A stretch of 60,746 nucleotides of DNA. Source: Methylotenera sp. RIFCSPLOWO2_02_FULL_45_14 (GTDB lineage Bacteria; Pseudomonadota; Gammaproteobacteria; Burkholderiales; Methylophilaceae). The position numbers and the translations under genes were made by a program. Positions 36,218 through 47,742 of the stretch are shown here, piece by piece. Positions within the stretch are counted from its first letter, which is position 1; each line of letters opens with the position of its first letter. Below the pieces are notes generated by a model, which saw nothing but the letters and a program-made list of their open reading frames with translations, did no database searches and was not told the DNA's origin. Location: NCBI GenBank assembly GCA_001803395.1, contig MHBU01000001.1, forward strand, positions 26,899 to 87,644, given 5' to 3'.

Positions 36218-37340
36218 ACACTGGGATATTTTTTGCAAAATTGTCGATAACTTTGGCGACATTGGAGTGTGCTGGCGCCTGGCTAGACAACTGCAGGCTG
36301 AACATGGCTTACAGATATACTTATGGATAGATGATTTAAGCGTTGCCAAGCAACTTATCCCCGGCTTGGATATAACCCTGCCAACTCAAGTCATACAAAA
36401 CATTGCAATCGCCTCTTGGCATGCAGCGTCTGTTTTTAACGAACCTGCAGACGTGGTCATCGAAGCATTTAGCTGCGAATTACCCGCCGCGTATTTATCT
36501 AAAATGCGACCCAATACGGTTTGGATAAACTTAGAATATTTATCAGCCGAGTCTTGGGTCGAGGATTTTCATGCTGGGAATTCAAAACATAACCATTTGA
36601 CACGACACTTTTTTTTTCCAGGCTTCACGCCAGTCACAGGCGGCTTGCTGCGTGAGCATGCTATTGTTGCAAACAATCAGCAGCTTGCAAGCAACAGATC
36701 ATTACAACATCAATTTCTCCACAGTCTAAATTTAGAAGATAACAACCGCATAAAAATATCGCTATTTTGTTACCCACACGCGCCTATTCACGGCCTGCTG
36801 AATGCTATGGCACACTGTAATCAACCCACTGATTGCTACGTGCCTGCCAGTAGCATTCTGCCTACCGTGGCTAGTTTTTTTGGTAAAAACTCAATAGTTA
36901 CAGGTGAAGTGCTTACGCATAAAAATCTAAATTTGCATGTCTTACCTTTTTTAAGCCAAGCGGATTACGACAAGCTACTAGCGATATGCGACATCAACTT
37001 TGTCCGTGGCGAAGATAGCTGGGTACGCGCCATTTGGGCAGGAAAACCTTTTATTTGGCAACCTTACCTGCAAACAGAACAAACACATATTACTAAGCTA
37101 AAAGCGTTTTTAGCCTTATTTTACGGCAGATTCGATCATGCCAGCAGACAATCAACCTATGATGCCCATCTAGCTTGGATAGGGAACGATATTTCAACAG
37201 ACGTTTGGCAAGATTATTTAAACAATCTTGCCACGCTTAAAACATTGACTTTGCAACAAACGCACGCGCTCGCAACACAAACAGACTTAGCTACTAAGTT
37301 AGTGATTTTTAGTAAAAATTTAACTGGAAATCGGGTATAA
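36210..37340 (+). CDS. earP: EF-P arginine rhamnosyltransferase EarP
   Basis: Inverting glycosyltransferase (376 aa) that transfers rhamnose from dTDP-rhamnose to Arg32 of elongation factor P. The N terminus WDIFCKIVDNFGDIGVCWRLARQL has the family's DNFGDIGV nucleotide-binding motif. FVRGEDSWVRAIWAGKPFIW is the conserved catalytic/donor-binding segment of EarP, and QPYLQTE follows. It overlaps the HisA/HisF-like gene and is 45 bases upstream of efp, the expected partner. The dTDP-rhamnose genes (rmlABCD) are not in this window. Confidence 0.93.
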   Translation: MNKHWDIFCKIVDNFGDIGVCWRLARQLQAEHGLQIYLWIDDLSVAKQLIPGLDITLPTQVIQNIAIASWHAASVFNEPADVVIEAFSCELPAAYLSKMRPNTVWINLEYLSAESWVEDFHAGNSKHNHLTRHFFFPGFTPVTGGLLREHAIVANNQQLASNRSLQHQFLHSLNLEDNNRIKISLFCYPHAPIHGLLNAMAHCNQPTDCYVPASSILPTVASFFGKNSIVTGEVLTHKNLNLHVLPFLSQADYDKLLAICDINFVRGEDSWVRAIWAGKPFIWQPYLQTEQTHITKLKAFLALFYGRFDHASRQSTYDAHLAWIGNDISTDVWQDYLNNLATLKTLTLQQTHALATQTDLATKLVIFSKNLTGNRV

Positions 37341-37385
37341 TGCGCGGTTTTACGCACACACCTTTTATAATTTGTAAGGCAACCT

Positions 37386-37946
37386 ATGAAAACAGCACAA
37401 GAACTCCGCGCCGGTAACGTGATTATGGTCGGTGACGAACCATTAGTCGTGATTAAGGCAGAATACAATAAATCAGGCCGCACCACAGCGGTCGTGAAGA
37501 TGAAGTTTAAAAATCTACTCACAGAAACGCCAAGCGAGAACATCTACGGTGCTGGCGACAAATTTGAAGTCATTGTGCTTGAGAAAAAAGAAGTGACATA
37601 CTCTTATTTTGCCGACCCAACCTATGTGTTTATGGATGCCGATTACAACCAGTACGATGTTGACGCAGAGTTTATGGAAGACGCGTTACCCTACCTGGAA
37701 GATGGCATGCCAGCTGATTTGCGTTTTTACAATGAGAAAGCCATTTCAGTCGAGTTACCTACCACAGTAGTACGCGAAATCACTTATACCGAACCAGCCG
37801 TTAAAGGCGACACCTCAGGCAAGGTAATGAAGCCTGCTAAAATCGCCACTGGCTTTGAATTACCAGTACCATTATTCTGCGCACAAGGTGATAAAATAGA
37901 AATCGATACACGCACTGGTGAATATCGTAACCGTGTCATGAAATAA
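37386..37946 (+). CDS. efp: Elongation factor P (Arg32 type)
   Basis: Translation factor (186 aa) that relieves ribosome stalling at polyproline stretches. The modified loop [11 protein letters not shown] places Arg at residue 32, the rhamnosylation target of EarP encoded just upstream, instead of the Lys34 used in E. coli. The remaining OB domains are complete ([17 protein letters not shown] and [17 protein letters not shown] ending). A TATAAT hexamer at 37336-37341, at the end of earP, gives a possible own promoter. The gene ends at an intrinsic terminator at 37975-38004. Confidence 0.96.
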   Translation: MKTAQELRAGNVIMVGDEPLVVIKAEYNKSGRTTAVVKMKFKNLLTETPSENIYGAGDKFEVIVLEKKEVTYSYFADPTYVFMDADYNQYDVDAEFMEDALPYLEDGMPADLRFYNEKAISVELPTTVVREITYTEPAVKGDTSGKVMKPAKIATGFELPVPLFCAQGDKIEIDTRTGEYRNRVMK

Positions 37947-37974
37947 TTTTTTGCTTTTTAATTAGCAAAAATTT

Positions 37975-38004
37975 AAAAAAGGGAGCAACTAGCTCCCTTT
38001 TTTT
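37975..38004 (+). terminator. Intrinsic terminator after efp
   Basis: Stem GGGAGC-AACTA-GCTCCC at 37981-37997 followed by a run of seven T, preceded by an A-run. It ends the earP-efp transcript before rpiA. Confidence 0.9.
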
Positions 38005-38073
38005 ATGCCTAAAAAAACTAAATTCGCGTTAAGATAGCAAAACATAAAAAGTAAAAACCTGCTGGGGGCGTAT

Positions 38074-38745
38074 ATGAACGACAAACAATTGGTCGCGCTA
38101 CAAGCTGCAAAATATGTAAAAGATGGCATGCTGGTTGGTTTAGGCACCGGCTCTACCGCCAATTACTTTATCGAAGAACTCGCACGCTTAGCCCGTAACG
38201 AGGGCTTGAGATTCACTACCGTTGCCAGCTCCACTATTAGCGCGCAAAAAGCACAATCGTTACAGTTACCCATCGTTGCACTAGAACACATTAACTGTAT
38301 TGATTTATATGTAGATGGTGCCGATGAAATCACACCAGATAAAACCTTACTCAAAGGCCGTGGCAGTGATTTAGTCAAAGAAAAACTGCTCGCAACAGCG
38401 GCATCACAATTTGTTGTGGTAGCAGATGCCAGCAAGCTAGTGAGCCATATTGGTCAAAACTTTTTGATTCCGATTGAAGTCATGCCTTTCGCCTGGCAAC
38501 TGACGAAAAAAAGCCTTGAAGCGTTAGGTGGCGTAGGTGATCTTCGACCAAATGCTGCTAAAGATGGTTTTTGGATTACCTCACATGGCAGCTATGTGCT
38601 GGACATGCAATTTGACAAAAGCCTTGATGCCAGCACCTTAAATGCGCTGATCAACAATACTCCTGGCGTGGTTGAACATGGCATTTTTTTCGGGCTTACC
38701 AATGTCGTACTCATTGCTGACAACGGCACGGTAAGCGAGTATTAA
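38074..38745 (+). CDS. rpiA: Ribose-5-phosphate isomerase A
   Basis: Interconverts ribose 5-phosphate and ribulose 5-phosphate (223 aa), needed for the pentose-phosphate and ribulose-monophosphate pathways of methylotrophs. The active-site segments are GLGTGSTANYFIEELA near the N terminus, DLYVDGADEITPDKTLLKGRG near residue 80 (with the catalytic Asp and Glu), and LGGVGDLRPNAAKDGFWITS. A GGGGG ribosome-binding site precedes the ATG. It is transcribed independently of efp because of the terminator between them. Confidence 0.96.
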   Translation: MNDKQLVALQAAKYVKDGMLVGLGTGSTANYFIEELARLARNEGLRFTTVASSTISAQKAQSLQLPIVALEHINCIDLYVDGADEITPDKTLLKGRGSDLVKEKLLATAASQFVVVADASKLVSHIGQNFLIPIEVMPFAWQLTKKSLEALGGVGDLRPNAAKDGFWITSHGSYVLDMQFDKSLDASTLNALINNTPGVVEHGIFFGLTNVVLIADNGTVSEY

Positions 38746-38780
38746 GCCATAGTGTGCACTTTTCACAAAAACAGCACACC

Positions 38781-40181
38781 ATGCGTTTATTGCTAATTTC
38801 ATTAGTTGTTTTTTTCACAGTGGCCTGTAAGCCAACTGAAAGCAATAATGAACCTCCGTTAATTGACCCTAACAAAAAAGAAATTGTTTTTGTCACACAC
38901 AACGGCCCTTCTACCTATTACTTGAATGGTGAAAATCAACCAGCTGGCTTTGAGTATGATTTGGCCACTTTGTTTGTAAAAGAATATGCGCCTGACTACC
39001 AAATCAGGTTTTTATTAGTCAATAGCATTAGTGATGTCATCCCGAGCCTGCTCAAGGGTCAAGCCCATATCGCGGCGGCAAACTTATCTGTGACGCATAT
39101 TCGTGAGCAACTGGTTTTGTTTTCAAAACCGTATCAAGAAACACAGCAGCAATTGGTTTTTAACAATGAAATCAATAAGAAACCGAAAGATCTTGCTGCC
39201 ATTATAGATAAAAAAATTGTAGTCCCGGCAGGTACTAGCTATGTAGAACGATTGGCAGAATTACAACAAAAGCTACCCACGCTAAGATGGCGAGCGGCGC
39301 ATCGCACTAACTCAGAAACACTGCTAGAAGAAGTTGCCGATGGCATGTTGGATTTCACTATTGTCGATAGTCATTTAGTATCGGTAATGCAAAACTATTA
39401 CCCTAATTTATCTGTTGCCATGCCAGTGGGTGCAAGTGACAAAATTGCTTGGGCAATGTCCAAAAATACAGATCCGCAACTTGTGGCAAAAGTGAATACT
39501 TTTATTGATAAAATTCACAAAGATGGCACGTTACGTAATTTAATGGATCGCTACTACGGCAGCTCAAAACGCTTAAATACGTTAGACATTACCACCTTCT
39601 TAGCCCGTAGCAATACGATTCTGCCTAAGTACATTCATTTATTTAAACAAGCGCAAGAACTTACAGGATTAGAATGGCGATTACTTGCGGCAGTGAGTTA
39701 CCGCGAATCACATTGGGATACCTTTAACACATCCCCCACCGGGGTACGCGGTTTAATGATGCTAACAGAAAGCACGGCCGACTTAATGGGCGTGACCAAT
39801 AGACTAGACCCTAAGCAAAGCATTCCTGCGGGTGCACAATACATTCTCAAACTCAAAGACACCATTCCAGACCGCATTCCAGAGCCTGATAGAACCTACA
39901 TGGCACTAGCTGCCTACAACATTGGCTACGCGCATGTTGAAGATGCCCGCGTGCTTGCCAAACGCCAAAACCTTAACCCGGACCGTTGGGCAGATGTTAA
40001 AAAAACACTGGTACTACTCAACAACCCGGATTACTACACCACAGTTAAGTATGGCTATGCCAGTGGTGGCGCACCTGTCATTTTTGTCGAGTCCGTGCGA
40101 AGTTATCAACGTATTTTAGAGCGTTATCAACCTAGCCATAACCCAGATTACAACAACTTCAGGGTTGCGCGGGCTGAATAA
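38781..40181 (+). CDS. mltF: Membrane-bound lytic murein transglycosylase F
   Basis: Two-domain enzyme of 466 aa. The lipobox TVAC gives a lipid anchor at about residue 16 when the ATG at 38781 is used (a GTG at 38754 is an alternative). The first half is a family-3 solute-binding domain (about residues 45-265, PAGFEYDLATLFVKEYAPDY, LLKGQAHIAAANLSVTHIRE). The second half is a GH23 transglycosylase with the catalytic Glu in AAVSYRESHWD near residue 308, followed by GVRGLMMLTESTADLMG and AAYNIGYAHV. It cleaves peptidoglycan with anhydro-MurNAc formation, regulated by the binding domain in known homologues. Confidence 0.93.
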   Translation: MRLLLISLVVFFTVACKPTESNNEPPLIDPNKKEIVFVTHNGPSTYYLNGENQPAGFEYDLATLFVKEYAPDYQIRFLLVNSISDVIPSLLKGQAHIAAANLSVTHIREQLVLFSKPYQETQQQLVFNNEINKKPKDLAAIIDKKIVVPAGTSYVERLAELQQKLPTLRWRAAHRTNSETLLEEVADGMLDFTIVDSHLVSVMQNYYPNLSVAMPVGASDKIAWAMSKNTDPQLVAKVNTFIDKIHKDGTLRNLMDRYYGSSKRLNTLDITTFLARSNTILPKYIHLFKQAQELTGLEWRLLAAVSYRESHWDTFNTSPTGVRGLMMLTESTADLMGVTNRLDPKQSIPAGAQYILKLKDTIPDRIPEPDRTYMALAAYNIGYAHVEDARVLAKRQNLNPDRWADVKKTLVLLNNPDYYTTVKYGYASGGAPVIFVESVRSYQRILERYQPSHNPDYNNFRVARAE

Positions 40182-40197
40182 AGATATAGCTACCTCC

Positions 40198-40238
40198 TTC
40201 GACAGGCTCAGGGAGTACCGTTCCCTGAGCCTGTCGAA
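40198..40238. repeat. Palindromic repeat between mltF and serS
   Basis: Perfect 17-bp arms TTCGACAGGCTCAGGGA / TCCCTGAGCCTGTCGAA around a seven-base loop, between two convergent genes. There is no T-run on the plus strand; the sequence resembles a widespread interspersed repeat type rather than a classical intrinsic terminator, though it may terminate both transcripts. Confidence 0.75.
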
Positions 40239-40242
40239 AGGG

Positions 40243-41532
<1,290 letters not shown>

Positions 41533-42855
41533 TTATTTTTTTGCTTTTTTAGCCAGTTCGCGCTTATCCAAATCGCGCAAGTGCGCCAATTTTTCCGTAA
41601 TTTTACCTTCTAAGCCGCGTGGTGTGGGCATATAAAATTGCGGAGGAGTCAAATCATCTGGAAAATAATCTACGCCCGCCGCATAGGCTTCTGGCTCGTT
41701 ATGGGCGTAACGATATTCTTTGCCGTAATCTAATGCCTTCATCAACTTGGTTGGCGCATTGCGCAAGTGCAACGGCACTGGACGCGACTTATCTTGTGCT
41801 ACAAAAGCTTTGGCTTGGTTGTACGCCATGTAAGCGGCGTTACTTTTAGGCGCTACTGCTAAATAAATCACTGCGTTGGATAAAGCCAATTCACCTTCAG
41901 GCGAACCTAGCCGCTCAAAAATTTGGCAAGCTTCTAACGCCATGCCTTGCGCGCGCGGGTCTGCTAAACCGATATCTTCAACCGCCATACGCACGATGCG
42001 CCGCCCTAGGTATAGCGGGTCGGCGCCGCCATCTATCATACGCAAAAACCAGTACAAGGCTGCATCGGGATTAGAGCCGCGAACGGATTTATGTAGCGCG
42101 GATATTTGATCATAAAAAGCCTCGCCGCCTTTATCAAAGCGGCGTAGCTTGCTCGCCATGGTGGTTTGTAAAAAAGCTTCATCTATTCCGGTAACTTGCG
42201 CACCAACAGCGGCGTTAAATAAACCTTCAACAAAGTTAAGTAATCGCCTTGCATCGCCGTCTGCGTAAGCCAATATTTGCTCGCGCACTTCATCCGAAAA
42301 TGTGACACTTTCAGCCACTAATAATCTTGCCCGCTCTAGCAATAACGACAATTCCGGTTCACTAAGCGCATTTAATACAAACACTTGTGAGCGGCTTAAC
42401 AGCGCACTATTCACTTCAAATGAAGGATTCTCCGTAGTGGCACCAATAAACGTGATTAAGCCACTTTCAACAAACGGCAAAAAGGCATCTTGCTGACCTT
42501 TGTTGAATCTGTGGACTTCATCCACAAACAAAATGGTTTTGCGACCGTGTTGCTGTAAGGTAAGCTCCGCGCGCTCTACTGCCTCGCGAATATCTTTAAT
42601 GCCCGACAAAACAGCGGAAATAGGAATGAAATCGGCATCTGCGGTGTTGGCAATGAGTCGCGCCAAGGTGGTTTTCCCCACGCCTGGTGGTCCCCACAAA
42701 ATCATAGAGGGTAACTTGCCAGATTGAAACGCCAAACGCAGCGGTTTACCCACACCGAGTAAATGGGATTGCCCAACCACTTCATCTAAAGTTTTTGGGC
42801 GTAACCGTTCCGCTAGTGGCGCTTGTGGTGTATTAGGGGCAAATAAACTATTCAA
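41533..42855 (-). CDS. rarA: Replication-associated recombination protein RarA (MgsA)
   Basis: AAA+ clamp-loader-like ATPase (440 aa) acting at stalled replication forks. Walker [13 protein letters not shown] is near residue 58, Walker B LFVDEVHRFNKGQQDAFLP near 110, sensor GATTENPSFEVNSALLSRS near 140; the C-terminal tetramerisation domain follows (RRFDKGGEAFYDQISALHKSVRGS is family-typical). The start codon used is TTG, with no ATG before the conserved N terminus. It belongs to the serS-rarA-lolA-ftsK order seen in many proteobacteria. Confidence 0.95.
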   Translation of the reverse strand: MNSLFAPNTPQAPLAERLRPKTLDEVVGQSHLLGVGKPLRLAFQSGKLPSMILWGPPGVGKTTLARLIANTADADFIPISAVLSGIKDIREAVERAELTLQQHGRKTILFVDEVHRFNKGQQDAFLPFVESGLITFIGATTENPSFEVNSALLSRSQVFVLNALSEPELSLLLERARLLVAESVTFSDEVREQILAYADGDARRLLNFVEGLFNAAVGAQVTGIDEAFLQTTMASKLRRFDKGGEAFYDQISALHKSVRGSNPDAALYWFLRMIDGGADPLYLGRRIVRMAVEDIGLADPRAQGMALEACQIFERLGSPEGELALSNAVIYLAVAPKSNAAYMAYNQAKAFVAQDKSRPVPLHLRNAPTKLMKALDYGKEYRYAHNEPEAYAAGVDYFPDDLTPPQFYMPTPRGLEGKITEKLAHLRDLDKRELAKKAKK

Positions 42856-42927
42856 AATATAAGGTGTTTCTAATGTGTTTCTGGTAAAAATAGTTTAATA
42901 CAAGCGCAAGTTAGCAAGCATTGCTCG

Positions 42928-43554
42928 CTACTCACCAACGACATCTACACCTTTAGGTGGCTTGAATAAAAAAGATTTATCATCAAGCACAGGATTGAGT
43001 TCAAGCTGACTAAACACGATTTTTGTGTTGTGCCCAAAACTATCAATCAATGACATTTCTTGCAACTTATTATCTTTAAAACCCAGCAGTATTTTCTCAA
43101 AACCAGATTCTTTATCTTTTGGATTAGCACTTACCCAGTCTAAACCACCTTTAGCATAAGCATTGACCAACTTAAAACTTTTATCAATTTCGTCACCCCC
43201 TGCCAACAATGCTGCCGGGCTAGAACCTAAGGCTTTACCTAGCTCTCGCACCGTCACTTGCGCCAGATCTACGTCATATAACCACACTTGCTTACCATCA
43301 CTAATAATTTGTTGCTCAAATGGTTGGTTGTAATCCCACCGAAATTTATTTGGACGCTTCAACTGCATTTCACCATCAACTTCTTGCACCTTGCGCCCTT
43401 GTTTATCCGTCACCAACTGATGGAATTTTGCGTGCATTGCCTGCGTTTGTTCGTAAAAAATCTTTACACTTGCCATGCCATCAGCTTTTGCAGATTGCAT
43501 GGCTAACAGCATTGGCAACAGTATCAATAAATACTTTATTTTAGGTTTAATCAT
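42928..43554 (-). CDS. lolA: Outer-membrane lipoprotein carrier LolA
   Basis: Periplasmic chaperone (208 aa) that ferries lipoproteins from LolCDE to LolB. A signal peptide (YLLILLPMLLAMQSAKA) ends near residue 24. The mature protein has the unclosed beta-barrel signature, with FRWDYNQPFEQQIISDGKQVWLYD around residue 70 as the most typical segment. Positioned directly after ftsK on the minus strand, 15 bases apart, as in other proteobacteria. Confidence 0.94.
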   Translation of the reverse strand: MIKPKIKYLLILLPMLLAMQSAKADGMASVKIFYEQTQAMHAKFHQLVTDKQGRKVQEVDGEMQLKRPNKFRWDYNQPFEQQIISDGKQVWLYDVDLAQVTVRELGKALGSSPAALLAGGDEIDKSFKLVNAYAKGGLDWVSANPKDKESGFEKILLGFKDNKLQEMSLIDSFGHNTKIVFSQLELNPVLDDKSFLFKPPKGVDVVGE

Positions 43555-43569
43555 TAAAATCCCTAATTA

Positions 43570-45900
43570 TCAGGCTTCGTGATGTGGTGCTAGAACTTCA
43601 CGGTTACCATTAGTTTGCATTGCAGACACTAAACCAGCACGCTCCATATCCTCAATCAAACGTGCGGCGCGATTATAACCAATCCGAAGCTGGCGCTGCA
43701 CTGATGAAATACTGGCGCGCCGAGTTTTTAGCACAATGCCCACGGCTTCATCATAAAGCGGATCAACCTCTGCTCCGCTCCCTCCGCTAGCACCAACGCT
43801 GGCAAAGTCAGCTCCACCGTCTTCAACTTCGTTAGTTAAGATACCCTCTATGTAATTAGGTTCACCTTGGGCTTTAAGGTAGTTCACCACTTTATGCACT
43901 TCTTGATCAGATACAAACGCACCATGAATCCGCACAGGGTAGCCAGTACCAGGCGGCATATACAACATATCGCCCTGCCCTAACAGCGCTTCAGCACCCA
44001 TTTGATCTAAAATAGTGCGCGAGTCAATTTTGCTGGAAACCTGAAAAGAAATCCGTGTCGGCACATTGGCTTTAATCAGCCCTGTAATCACATCTACCGA
44101 TGGGCGTTGTGTGGCTAATACTAAATGAATGCCAGACGCACGTGCTTTTTGTGCTAAACGTGCAATCAGCTCTTCCACTTTTTTGCCAACCACCATCATT
44201 AAATCCGCCAGCTCATCTATCACCACCACGATTAACGGCATTTCTTCTAATGGCTCAGGGGCATCTGGCGTTAAGCTAAACGGATGTGGTATTTTTTCAC
44301 CCACTTTATCCGCGTCTCTAATTTTTTGATTATAGCCTGCTAAATTGCGCACCCCCAGCATCGACATCAATTTGTAGCGACGTTCCATCTCTGCCACGCA
44401 CCAATTGAGCGCATTTGCAGCTTGGCGCATATCGGTCACTACCGGTGCCAATAAATGTGGGATGCCTTCATACACGGAAAGCTCAAGCATTTTCGGGTCA
44501 ATGAGAATCATGCGTACCTGTCTGGCATCGGCTTTATACAGCCAACTTAAAATGAGCGCGTTAATCGCCACCGATTTGCCTGAGCCCGTGGTACCCGCCA
44601 CCAAGACATGTGGCATTTTTGCTAAATCTGCTACCGCTGGCTTGCCTGCAATATCTTTACCTAACGAAATCGCTAGCGGCGACTTTACGTCAGCATAGGC
44701 TTGGCTACCCATGATTTCAGACAAATGTACAATTTGTCGTTTTGCATTTGGAATCTCCAAACCCATGCAGGTTTTACCTGGAATGGTTTCTACCACACGC
44801 ACGCTCACTACCGACAATGCACGGGCTAAATCTTTAATTAAATTAGTAACTTGACTACCCTTAACGCCAGCCGCTGGTTCTAACTCAAAACGGGTAATCA
44901 CGGGACCTGGCTGCGCGGTTAACACTTTAACTTCAATGCCGAAATCCATCAGCTTGCGTTCAATCAAGCGTGAGGTAAAATCGAGCGTTTCGGCAGACGG
45001 TAATTCAACCAACCCTGATGGCTCATCCAACAAATGCAATGGGGGCAGCATGGAATCTGGCATCGTTTCAAACAGCGGCGCTTGCTTCTCTTTTTGCACG
45101 CGCTCACTTTGTGCTACTTCAAGCACAGGTGGTTCGATGAATACTGGCTCACGGTTTTCTGATCGTTTACGCTCGGTCTGTACAAATACTTTACGTTCAA
45201 GCTCAACCACCTTGCCTACTTTTCTATCTTGCCAATCTTGCCATTTCAGCTTAATAAACGCATAGCTGGTCATTAAAAGCGCACCGAACTTTTCAGTAAT
45301 CACAATCCAAGACCAGCCCGTAAACAGACTAAACCCCACCACAAACATCAGCAACAGCAACATGCTAGAACCGGTATAGCCAAATAAACTACGCAAGCCA
45401 TTATCCACAGCGCCGCCAAGCATGCCGCCAGGCGCTAATGGCAGCGAGGCAGGCAAGCCAATTAAATGACCCGCCTCTAAAGCACTGGAAGCAATCAGCA
45501 ATAATGCAAAACCAATGAAATTAAACAGCAAAAATGGTTTTTCACTAGGCCGCCCTTCTACCAATCTGACCACTTCTAATTTCAAATAGACAAACCACAT
45601 GGCATAAAAAGCCAGCACCGCCCACCACCATGCTGAAAAACCAAAAATATATAACAGCAAATCAGAAAGCCATGCACCCACACTACCGCCACTATTATGG
45701 ATAACAGCACCATTAGGCGCCATGTGTGACCATGAAGAATCATCAGGGTGATAGGTAAAAAGAATCACCGTGATATACAAACCGACTAGCACTAAGCCTA
45801 GCCACCATGCTTCTTTAATGAGTGTATTGGCAAGCGCATTCGATTTGCTGACCTCAGCCTCGCGGCGCGCATTGGCAGGGGTAGATTTTTTAAAAAACAA
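43570..45900 (-). CDS. ftsK: DNA translocase FtsK
   Basis: Division-septum DNA pump (776 aa) that clears and dimer-resolves the chromosome terminus. Four membrane segments occupy about residues 25-200; a linker of 90 residues is short compared with E. coli FtsK. The motor domain contains Walker [13 protein letters not shown] near residue 440 and Walker [14 protein letters not shown] near 545, and the C-terminal gamma winged-helix domain ([24 protein letters not shown]) binds KOPS-type sites. TTG at 45900 is the only usable start before the first conserved segment; divergent from dps. Confidence 0.95.
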   Translation of the reverse strand: MFFKKSTPANARREAEVSKSNALANTLIKEAWWLGLVLVGLYITVILFTYHPDDSSWSHMAPNGAVIHNSGGSVGAWLSDLLLYIFGFSAWWWAVLAFYAMWFVYLKLEVVRLVEGRPSEKPFLLFNFIGFALLLIASSALEAGHLIGLPASLPLAPGGMLGGAVDNGLRSLFGYTGSSMLLLLMFVVGFSLFTGWSWIVITEKFGALLMTSYAFIKLKWQDWQDRKVGKVVELERKVFVQTERKRSENREPVFIEPPVLEVAQSERVQKEKQAPLFETMPDSMLPPLHLLDEPSGLVELPSAETLDFTSRLIERKLMDFGIEVKVLTAQPGPVITRFELEPAAGVKGSQVTNLIKDLARALSVVSVRVVETIPGKTCMGLEIPNAKRQIVHLSEIMGSQAYADVKSPLAISLGKDIAGKPAVADLAKMPHVLVAGTTGSGKSVAINALILSWLYKADARQVRMILIDPKMLELSVYEGIPHLLAPVVTDMRQAANALNWCVAEMERRYKLMSMLGVRNLAGYNQKIRDADKVGEKIPHPFSLTPDAPEPLEEMPLIVVVIDELADLMMVVGKKVEELIARLAQKARASGIHLVLATQRPSVDVITGLIKANVPTRISFQVSSKIDSRTILDQMGAEALLGQGDMLYMPPGTGYPVRIHGAFVSDQEVHKVVNYLKAQGEPNYIEGILTNEVEDGGADFASVGASGGSGAEVDPLYDEAVGIVLKTRRASISSVQRQLRIGYNRAARLIEDMERAGLVSAMQTNGNREVLAPHHEA

Positions 45901-46016
45901 GATGGAAAAAACCTTACGTATTTAATGTTAGATTTAATTATAGCAGTATCAAAGTCACTACGTAGAGATTAGAATATCAATCTAACAGCAACCCAATAAA
46001 GAGATAGGAAATCATC

Positions 46017-46481
46017 ATGGATATTGGTATAAAAGCACAAGACAGAAAAAATATAGCGCAAGGTTTATCGCATCTTTTGGCGGATACTTACACACTGTAT
46101 TTGAAAACGCATTACTTTCATTGGAACGTGACGGGGCCAATGTTCAGCACACTCCATTTGATGTTTGAAGTACAGTACAACGAACTGGCACTCGCGGTAG
46201 ATTTAATTGCAGAGCGCATTCGCGCATTAGATGTCTATGCACCTGGCACTTATCGCGATTTTGCCAAACTCACCTCAATTAAAGAATCTGAATCTGTACC
46301 AAAAGCACAAGACATGATTGCCGAATTGGTTGCTGGACATGAAGCGGTATGCCGCACAGCACGTAGCGTGTTCCCTAGTGCTGACGCCGCCTCAGATGAA
46401 GCAACAGCTGATTTACTCACACAACGCTTACAGGTGCATGAAAAAACTGCTTGGATGTTGCGTAGTTTGCTGGAAAAATAG
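46017..46481 (+). CDS. dps: Dps-family DNA protection ferritin
   Basis: Dodecameric mini-ferritin of 154 aa that stores iron and binds DNA during stress. [20 protein letters not shown] near residue 25 carries the His ligands and [20 protein letters not shown] (about 50-70) the Asp/Glu ligands of the inter-subunit ferroxidase site. The start ATG follows an AGGA ribosome-binding site. The final 12 codons are duplicated about 100 bases downstream with only synonymous differences (see repeat). Divergent from ftsK across about 115 bases. Confidence 0.93.
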   Translation: MDIGIKAQDRKNIAQGLSHLLADTYTLYLKTHYFHWNVTGPMFSTLHLMFEVQYNELALAVDLIAERIRALDVYAPGTYRDFAKLTSIKESESVPKAQDMIAELVAGHEAVCRTARSVFPSADAASDEATADLLTQRLQVHEKTAWMLRSLLEK

Positions 46482-46587
46482 CAAAGCAGTTTTTCGGTGT
46501 AGGCTAACTCGCAACGCGATGTTAAGTGCGAAGCGCGGCTGAAGCCAAAAAACTGCTTGGATGTTACGCAGTTTATTAGAAAAATAG
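46441..46587 (+). repeat. Duplicated 3' end of dps
   Basis: The last 41 bases of dps (46441-46481) recur at 46547-46587 with five mismatches. Both copies read [12 protein letters not shown] followed by TAG, so every difference is synonymous. Between them lie 65 bases containing an inverted partial copy (AAGCAGTTTTT) of the same stretch, so the segment can fold back. The second copy has no start codon and is not part of a longer open frame. Confidence 0.85.
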
Positions 46588-46659
46588 TTTGCTTGAGAAA
46601 CATATCAACCAACCCAACATCAACGTTACAACACTCATTAAGAATCAAGAAAGCAATAA

Positions 46660-47622
<963 letters not shown>

Positions 47623-47629
47623 CTCATGA

Positions 47630-47718
47630 TGTAGGAGCGGATTTCACTCAGAATAATGCGCTTTAGCACATATATTATGTGGGGAAGCGCATTATTCTGA
47701 GTGAAATCCGCTCCTACA
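47630..47718. repeat. Long perfect inverted repeat, copy C of the palindromic family
   Basis: Two perfect 34-bp arms (47630-47663 and 47685-47718) beginning TGTAGGAGCGGATTTCACTC face each other across a 21-base centre. The inner part GAATAATGCGC-TTTA-GCACATATATT resembles the first hairpin of copies A and B, and the arm sequence GATTTCACTCAGAAT recurs in copy B. It lies between trxB and the Smr-domain gene. Confidence 0.88.
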
Positions 47719-47742
47719 CAAACCAATCTACACTCTACAATT

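Noticed and set aside
45901-46016. Possible OxyR or Fur site between ftsK and dps (TTAGA-N7-TCTAA palindrome)
   Set aside because: The match to known operators is poor and spacing is wrong; left unassigned although Dps is often oxidative-stress controlled.
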